NCBI GenBank assembly: GCA_027036755.1
Contig: JALWDV010000023.1
Span: 1 to 5,779 of the forward strand
DNA: 5,779 bases
Reading direction: 5' to 3'
DNA from: Anaerolineae bacterium
Lineage (GTDB): Bacteria > Chloroflexota > Anaerolineae > J102
Positions 1 through 5,779 of this stretch are shown piece by piece (within the stretch, counting starts at the first letter, position 1; every line of letters begins with the position of its first letter). The notes beneath the pieces are model-generated. The model searched no databases. It was given only the letters and a program-made list of their open reading frames with translations, and was not told the origin of the DNA. Position numbers and translations under genes: made by a program.

Positions 1-51
1 TCTTTGAACAAGGGAGGTTGCGGATTCACTCTCCTCCTGACCAGGTGGCCA

Positions 52-82
52 GGTAGTATGAGGTGTTGATCATCATACTACC
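52..82. repeat. Perfect 10-bp inverted repeat, possible terminator
   Basis: The arms ggtagtatga (52-61) and tcatactacc (73-82) are exact reverse complements separated by 11 bases. Read on the plus strand, the hairpin is followed after a few bases by a T-rich stretch (CCTTTTCATTATATAA), so it could end a rightward transcript entering from outside the window. On the minus strand no T-run follows, so it is a poor terminator for the gene ending at 340. An operator or a dispersed palindrome is equally possible. Confidence 0.5.
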
Positions 83-174
83 ACAGCCCTTTTCATTATA
101 TAAGGGAGATGCTCATCTGCTACACAAATTGGAAAAGCGATGGGCTCCTCCCCCTGCAAGGCGCTAGCCGGAGC

Positions 175-193
175 GGGGGGGCCGGGAGGGGGG
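175..193 (+). other. Putative G-quadruplex motif
   Basis: The plus strand reads G7-CC-G3-A-G6. This satisfies the canonical pattern of four runs of at least three G with short loops (1, 2 and 1 bases, splitting the G7). It lies in noncoding DNA about 150 bases beyond the stop codon of the methyltransferase-like gene, on the strand not transcribed by that gene. Formation of a quadruplex is inference from the pattern only. Confidence 0.45.
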
Positions 194-223
194 CTTGTCT
201 CCGAATCAAATTTGAAATTGCTG

Positions 224-278
224 GCGTAATGCGTAAAGACTTGACGCATCACGCATCACGCATCACGCATCACGTATC
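224..278 (-). repeat. Heptamer tandem repeat with terminator-like hairpin
   Basis: Five consecutive copies of the heptamer ACGCATC run from 244 to 278; the fifth carries one C-to-T change. Just before them are two copies of a related inverted heptamer, GCGTAAT and GCGTAAA (224-237). The segment 224-234 is the reverse complement of 244-254 except at one position, giving an 11-bp stem with a 9-base loop. In minus-strand RNA that position is a G-U wobble, so the stem is continuous. The RNA then continues into CAGCAATTTCAAATTTG, which is T-rich but has no clean T-run. Placed about 90 bases after the stop at 340, it could terminate the methyltransferase-like transcript. Short heptamer repeats are known as variable intergenic elements, for example the STRR repeats of cyanobacteria. 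Confidence 0.6.
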
Positions 279-339
279 ACGCCCGGCGCAGACTCGCGCA
301 ACCGCGCCCTGGCGACCTTTTGCAGAAAGCGCCAACGCG

Positions 340-1569
340 CTATCTGCTGAACAGCGCCACGGTGGTGAAGTAATAGGTCTGTGGGGCCGTGTCGATGGCC
401 GTGGCCTCGACAAAGCGATAGTTGGCCGCTGTCAGTTGTTCCATATCCCGGGCCAGGGTGGCGGGGTTGTGGGCCACGTAGACCAGTCGCCGCGCGCCCA
501 GCCGGGCCAGATTCTGGGCGATGCGATGGCCCAGGCCCTCGTCGGGCGGGGTGACCACGGCCAGTTGGATGGGGTCTTGCAGCTTGCGCAACACTTTGGG
601 CGGCGGGCCTTCGTGCAGGATGACGTTATCGAGATGGCCGCAACTGAAGGCCGCGTTCTCCATGGCGTAGGGGTTCTCCTCCACGCCGATGACGAGGCTG
701 ACGGTCTCGGCCAGGCCCAGGGTGAAGAGCCCGTGCCCGCTGTAAACGTCCATCAGCGCCTGGCCCGGGCCCGCCCGCAGATACTCGCGCACCTGGGCGA
801 TGAGGAGCTCCGCGGCCGGGATGTTGTAGGGGCGTCGGGCGCCGGGCCCAAGCCGGTAGGTGCGCCCGGAGACGGTCTCGAAATACCAGGGATCGCCCAC
901 CAGGGGCTGGATGCGACCGTCGCTGGTTTCCAGCACGATGGAGACGGGGAAATCCACCTCGATGGCGGGCGCTTCATCCCCGCGAGTGCGCAGGGCCACC
1001 AGCTTCTCGCCCGTGCTCAGGCTCACGGTCAAATCCACGCTGCGCAGGCCATCCCAGGCCACGTTGAAATCCTGAAACAGCGCCTCCAGGTCGGGGTGCA
1101 GCAAGGGGCAGGCGTCGATGGGCTGGATGTCGTAGCCGCCCGGTTTGCGCAGGCCCAGGGCGTCGCCGCCGTTGTAGAATAGCATTTGCGTGCGATAGCG
1201 CCAGACATCGCCCGCGCTTTTGGTTTTGCGCACCAACGGCTTCTTCAACCCGCCCAGGCGCTGCAACTGGTCGCGCAGGATGCGGGCCTTGTAATCCAGT
1301 TGGGCGGAACGGTCGATGTGCTGCCACTGGCACCCGCCGCAGCCATCGGGCCCGAACCAGGGGCAGGCGGGCTCGATGCGGTTGGGGCTGGGCTCCAGCA
1401 CTTCCAGCAATCGGGCCCGGGCCCAACGCTTGTGATTTTCGGTGATCTGAACCCGCACCCGCTCGCCGGGCAGGGCGTAGGCCACGAAGATGACGCGGTT
1501 ATCGTGCTTGCCCAGGGCCTCGCCGCCGTGGGCGACGCCGGTCAGTTTGAGTTCGAGGATATCGGACAT
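340..1569 (-). CDS. RlmD/RumA-family TRAM-domain protein with substituted catalytic residues
   Basis: A 409-residue protein, close to the usual RumA length. An N-terminal TRAM RNA-binding domain (about 2-58; VAHGGEALGK is typical) is followed by the iron-sulfur cysteine set: C69, C77, C80 (CPWFGPDGCGGCQW, with a 7-residue first gap where E. coli RumA has 5) and C154 (DACPLLHP). A Rossmann SAM-binding domain follows (DVYSGHGLFTLGLA from 274, acidic GVEE near 297). Family members methylate uracil C5 in 23S rRNA through a Cys nucleophile. Here that Cys is His367 (YVAHNPATLARD), the motif Asp is Thr340 (TPPDEG), the basic Glu near the C-terminus is Thr402, and the substrate-binding Gln appears to be Asn249. 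m5U methylation is therefore doubtful. I chose ATG 1569 because the TRAM domain begins there; a GTG at 1635 lies inside an inverted repeat and adds 22 unconserved residues. A weak AAGG Shine-Dalgarno (1579-1582) lies 9 bases upstream and can pair with CCTT beside the start. Confidence 0.85.
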   Translation of the reverse strand: MSDILELKLTGVAHGGEALGKHDNRVIFVAYALPGERVRVQITENHKRWARARLLEVLEPSPNRIEPACPWFGPDGCGGCQWQHIDRSAQLDYKARILRDQLQRLGGLKKPLVRKTKSAGDVWRYRTQMLFYNGGDALGLRKPGGYDIQPIDACPLLHPDLEALFQDFNVAWDGLRSVDLTVSLSTGEKLVALRTRGDEAPAIEVDFPVSIVLETSDGRIQPLVGDPWYFETVSGRTYRLGPGARRPYNIPAAELLIAQVREYLRAGPGQALMDVYSGHGLFTLGLAETVSLVIGVEENPYAMENAAFSCGHLDNVILHEGPPPKVLRKLQDPIQLAVVTPPDEGLGHRIAQNLARLGARRLVYVAHNPATLARDMEQLTAANYRFVEATAIDTAPQTYYFTTVALFSR

Positions 1570-1610
1570 AAGGAAAAGCCTTGTTACGTAATTCCGACGA
1601 CCGCGGGGAG

Positions 1611-1692
1611 GAGGAATCTCCCAGGTGCGACGCACTTACCACAGGCTCAAGTGCGTCGCACCTTTCGGGCGTTGCGCTCCCTCGAAATGACG
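1611..1692. repeat. Intergenic repeat-like element with perfect 15-bp hairpin
   Basis: The arms aggtgcgacgcactt (1623-1637) and aagtgcgtcgcacct (1649-1663) are exact reverse complements around an 11-base loop. A second stem, tttcg (1663-1667) with cgaaa (1683-1687), extendable by two pairs past a bulge, abuts it. Read on the minus strand the element begins CGTCATTTCGAGGGAGCG and ends GGGAGATTCCTC. From memory, this matches a widespread class of dispersed bacterial intergenic repeats of the form TCATTTCGAG...GAGATTC; the 15-bp hairpin would then be nested inside. It lies in the probable leader of the methyltransferase-like gene, 42 to 123 bases upstream of its start. No coding content is visible. 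Confidence 0.6.
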
Positions 1693-1715
1693 CAGGAGAG
1701 CTTGCAGCCTCCTGC
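1692..1715. repeat. 7-bp inverted repeat
   Basis: gcaggag (1692-1698) pairs exactly with ctcctgc (1709-1715) across a 10-base loop. It directly follows the larger hairpin element, so minus-strand RNA from this region could form three consecutive hairpins before the methyltransferase-like start codon. No T-run follows on either strand, so it is not an obvious terminator. Confidence 0.4.
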
Positions 1716-1797
1716 CATAAACCAGGACATCTTCACAGATGGATGACGGTTTCAGCCTGCGTGGTCAGGCACGCAAACTGTATGGCAACCTTCAGTC

Positions 1798-1826
1798 ATT
1801 GTAATGGCTTTGGGGCAACGCGTCAA
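1798..1826 (-). promoter_or_regulatory. Sigma70-type promoter for the methyltransferase-like gene
   Basis: On the minus strand, TTGACG (1826-1821, five of six bases of the -35 consensus) is followed by exactly 17 bases and then TACAAT (1803-1798, five of six of the -10 consensus). Transcription would start near 1791 and give a leader of about 220 bases containing the hairpin element. It sits just downstream of the likely acnA terminator, which fits a separate transcription unit. This is inferred from consensus match and position only. Confidence 0.5.
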
Positions 1827-1843
1827 ACGATTGCGAAAATCAC

Positions 1844-1873
1844 AAGTCCCCGCCGGCGCTTCGGCAGGGACTT
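1844..1873 (-). terminator. Probable acnA transcription terminator
   Basis: aagtccc (1844-1850) and gggactt (1867-1873) pair perfectly. Inside them, after one mismatch, gccg (1852-1855) pairs with cggc (1862-1865) around a 6-base loop. On the minus strand the hairpin is followed by GTGATTTTCG, a short T-tract offset by three bases; nothing T-rich follows on the plus strand. It begins about 80 bases past the acnA stop, as expected for a Rho-independent terminator, though the T-tract is weak. Confidence 0.5.
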
Positions 1874-1951
1874 GGGGCATCTGACGTCGTTTGAGGTTGT
1901 CATCGGCTTTGCGCCGCAATGCTCGGCCAAAGCGCGTCTTCTCTCACCGCG

Positions 1952-4654
<2,703 letters not shown>

Positions 4655-4661
4655 TGTTTTT

Positions 4662-4673
4662 TCTCCATGGAGA
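4662..4673 (-). promoter_or_regulatory. acnA ribosome binding site inside a 12-bp palindrome
   Basis: The sequence tctccatggaga is a perfect palindrome. Its minus-strand half GGAG (4666-4663) is the Shine-Dalgarno, 8 bases before the ATG at 4654, and an A6 stretch follows. This decides the acnA start. The palindrome could partly hide the site, but the stem would have only 4 bp. Confidence 0.7.
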
Positions 4674-4699
4674 CGGGGCCACAGCAATGTGACGCCGGA

Positions 4700-4718
4700 G
4701 AGAGGTCATTTGACTCTC
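4700..4718. promoter_or_regulatory. Operator-like dyad at the acnA start site
   Basis: The core GTCA-TT-TGAC (4705-4714) is a perfect dyad. Flanking GAGA (4700-4703) and TCTC (4715-4718) extend it, with one extra G at 4704. It abuts the -10 hexamer and covers the expected transcription start near 4712. A dimeric repressor bound here would block acnA transcription. The identity of any regulator is unknown, and a chance dyad is possible. Confidence 0.35.
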
Positions 4719-4727
4719 ATTATAGCA
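4719..4727 (-). promoter_or_regulatory. Extended -10 promoter of acnA
   Basis: The minus strand reads TGCTATAAT, a perfect -10 hexamer (TATAAT, 4724-4719) with the TGn extension. No good -35 hexamer lies 16-18 bases upstream, which is usual for extended -10 promoters. The predicted start near 4712 leaves a leader of about 58 bases. This separates acnA from psuG, which ends 58 bases upstream of the hexamer. Confidence 0.7.
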
Positions 4728-4781
4728 TGATTCCCTGCCATGTTATGAAAAGAGCGTCTCATTTTGTGCAAGATGCCGACG

Positions 4782-5645
4782 TTACGTCCCAGATGATTCC
4801 AGCGCCCGGGCGATGTGTGCGGCCAGACGCACGTTGTTTTCCAGCAGCGCCAGATTGGCCCGCAGCGAGACCTCGCCCGTGTAGTCGGCGATGTACGCCA
4901 GCAGGAAGGGCGTGATCTCCTTGCCTTTCACGCCCGCCTCATCGGCCGCGGCCAGGGCTTTGGCGATGGCTTCATTGGCCAGGTCTTCGTCCATCGCGTC
5001 TTCTTCGGGCACGGGAACGGTGACCAACATGCCGGTGCGCAGGCCCAAACGCCGGTGCGCCCGCCAGATGGCCGCAACTTCCTCGGGCGCGTCGCAGCGG
5101 GCGTCCACGGGCAGGCCGCTGCTGCGAGTGTAGAAAGCGGGGATTTCATCCACGCCATAGCCGATGACGGGCACGCCCAGGGTTTCCAGCCGCTCGCGGG
5201 TGCGAGGCAGGTCCAGAATGGCCTTGGCTCCGGCGCAGACCACCAGCACCGGAATGGTCGCCAGGGCCAACAAATCTGCGGATTCATCGTAATCTTCGCC
5301 GCGATGCACGCCGCCCAGGCCGCCGGTGGCGAAGACCTGAATGCCATGACGATGGGCCACCCACATGGTGGTGGCGACGGTGGTGGCGGCATGCAAGCCG
5401 CGGGCGGCCACGATGGCGAGATCGCGCAGAGAAGCTTTGATCACATCCTCACCCTGGGCGAAGTGGGCGATCTGTTCGGGCGTGAGGCCCGCCACGGGCT
5501 CGCCTCGCCAAAAACCGCAGGTGCGGGGCTCGGCGCCCGCTTCGCGGGCCACATCTTCGAGATGCAGCGCGGTTTCGTAGTTTTTGGGGTAGGGCAAGCC
5601 GTGGGCGATGACGGTGGATTCGAGGGCGATGGTGGGGTTTGGCAT
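4782..5645 (-). CDS. psuG: Pseudouridine-5'-phosphate glycosidase
   Basis: A 287-residue cytosolic enzyme that cleaves pseudouridine 5'-phosphate to uracil and ribose 5-phosphate, breaking the C-C glycosidic bond in pseudouridine salvage. Family signatures run the whole length: ALESTVIAHGLPYP near the N-terminus (Glu9), KASLRDL (Lys70), ATTVATTM, FATGGLGGVHRG (His114), DESADL (Asp124), CAGAKAILDL (Lys141, the position of the lysine that forms the covalent ribose adduct), GYGVDEIPAFYTRSSG, ITPFLLAYIADYTGEVSL and the Asn pair 270-271. It appears complete and active. The loop between the His and Asp motifs is two residues shorter than in the E. coli enzyme as I recall it. The ATG at 5645 is preferred; a TTG two codons upstream is possible, and neither has a clear Shine-Dalgarno. 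The usual partner, pseudouridine kinase psuK, is not in the window but could lie upstream, beyond the right edge. Confidence 0.95.
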   Translation of the reverse strand: MPNPTIALESTVIAHGLPYPKNYETALHLEDVAREAGAEPRTCGFWRGEPVAGLTPEQIAHFAQGEDVIKASLRDLAIVAARGLHAATTVATTMWVAHRHGIQVFATGGLGGVHRGEDYDESADLLALATIPVLVVCAGAKAILDLPRTRERLETLGVPVIGYGVDEIPAFYTRSSGLPVDARCDAPEEVAAIWRAHRRLGLRTGMLVTVPVPEEDAMDEDLANEAIAKALAAADEAGVKGKEITPFLLAYIADYTGEVSLRANLALLENNVRLAAHIARALESSGT

Positions 5646-5779
5646 GAGCAAATTGTTGTGTGAGTGTATGCGATGACGCCAGGTTTTTCCTTTGCGGCTT
5701 TGCGTGGTAACTGCTAACGTAGTCTGTCTGTTTTCGCTGGCTTGGCTTCTGCTGCGGCAGCCCCCCTCGCTCCCCCCCC
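5646..5779. other. psuG upstream DNA ending in C-runs
   Basis: I find no convincing -10/-35 pair or Shine-Dalgarno for psuG here; TACACT (minus strand, 5668-5663) is the best -10 but has no partner -35. A GCTGC-G-GCAGC dyad lies at 5751-5761. The last 19 bases are C6-TCGCT-C8, a G-rich run on the minus strand that is cut by the window edge. No coding frame is recognisable. Confidence 0.5.

Larger units (their letters stand above)
1..339. other. Noncoding region downstream of the methyltransferase-like gene
   Basis: I see no credible gene in these 339 bases. The plus-strand frame open from 109 runs straight into the antisense of the methyltransferase-like gene and has no recognisable domain. 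The stretch holds a near-perfect tandem octamer (41-48 and 49-56, 7 of 8 bases alike), a perfect 10-bp inverted repeat (52-82), a small ccctt/aaggg hairpin around an AT-rich loop (87-106), a G-rich tract (170-194) and a heptamer repeat cluster (224-278). A gene ending or starting left of base 1 cannot be judged from this window. Confidence 0.7.

Noticed and set aside
244..278. Short repeats considered as a CRISPR array.
   Set aside because: The 7-bp units are directly abutting with no spacers, so this is a simple tandem repeat.
109..1182. A 357-codon plus-strand frame opposite the methyltransferase-like gene, and a similar 282-codon frame (4815-5663) opposite psuG.
   Set aside because: They show the same compositional bias as the frame opposite acnA, and the minus-strand proteins carry clear family motifs.
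1584..1591. 8-bp palindrome ttacgtaa upstream of the methyltransferase-like gene.
   Set aside because: It is too short to separate from chance, and no second site or promoter element supports a regulatory role.
1570..1635. An upstream GTG start at 1635 adding 22 residues to the methyltransferase-like protein.
   Set aside because: The start lies inside a 15-bp inverted repeat and the added residues resemble translated intergenic DNA; the TRAM domain starts at the ATG at 1569.
4748..4765. A-tract/hairpin/T-tract (aaaagag-cgt-ctc-a-tttt) just after the psuG stop, possible psuG terminator.
   Set aside because: Only three GC-containing pairs form the core and the stem has a bulge, so it is too weak to call a terminator.

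Overview
The window holds three complete protein-coding genes, all on the minus strand. Reading in their direction (right to left), they are psuG (pseudouridine-5'-phosphate glycosidase, 5645-4782), acnA (aconitase A, 4654-1952) and a TRAM-domain protein of the RlmD/RumA-type rRNA m5U methyltransferase family (1569-340). The DNA is GC-rich with G/C-rich third codon positions, which also leaves long meaningless open frames opposite each gene. The protein style, and an intergenic repeat of the 'GTCATTTCGAGGGAGCG' type, suggest a free-living bacterium such as a member of the Chloroflexota (Anaerolineae or a relative). That placement is an impression from recall, not a search result.

Layout on the plus-strand axis. 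1-339: noncoding, downstream of the methyltransferase-like gene, with a perfect 10-bp inverted repeat, a G-quadruplex-type G-run and a heptamer tandem repeat that can fold into a terminator-like hairpin. 340-1569: the methyltransferase-like gene. 1570-1951: a 382-base intergenic region with an 82-bp repeat-like element built on a perfect 15-bp hairpin, a smaller hairpin, a sigma70-type promoter facing the methyltransferase-like gene, and a hairpin plus T-tract that probably ends the acnA transcript. 1952-4654: acnA. 4655-4781: the acnA leader, with an extended -10 promoter, a dyad over the expected start site and a good Shine-Dalgarno. 4782-5645: psuG. 5646-5779: psuG upstream DNA, ending in C-runs at the window edge.

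The genes look like three separate transcription units rather than one operon, because acnA and the methyltransferase-like gene each have their own plausible promoter. AcnA works in the TCA cycle. PsuG salvages pseudouridine monophosphate from RNA turnover. The third protein keeps the RNA-binding TRAM domain, the four iron-sulfur cysteines and a recognisable SAM-binding motif, but every residue expected to catalyse uracil C5 methylation is substituted. That is the most interesting observation here: it is either an inactive RNA-binding relative or an enzyme with different chemistry. I saw no CRISPR array, tRNA, rRNA, transposase or defence system.
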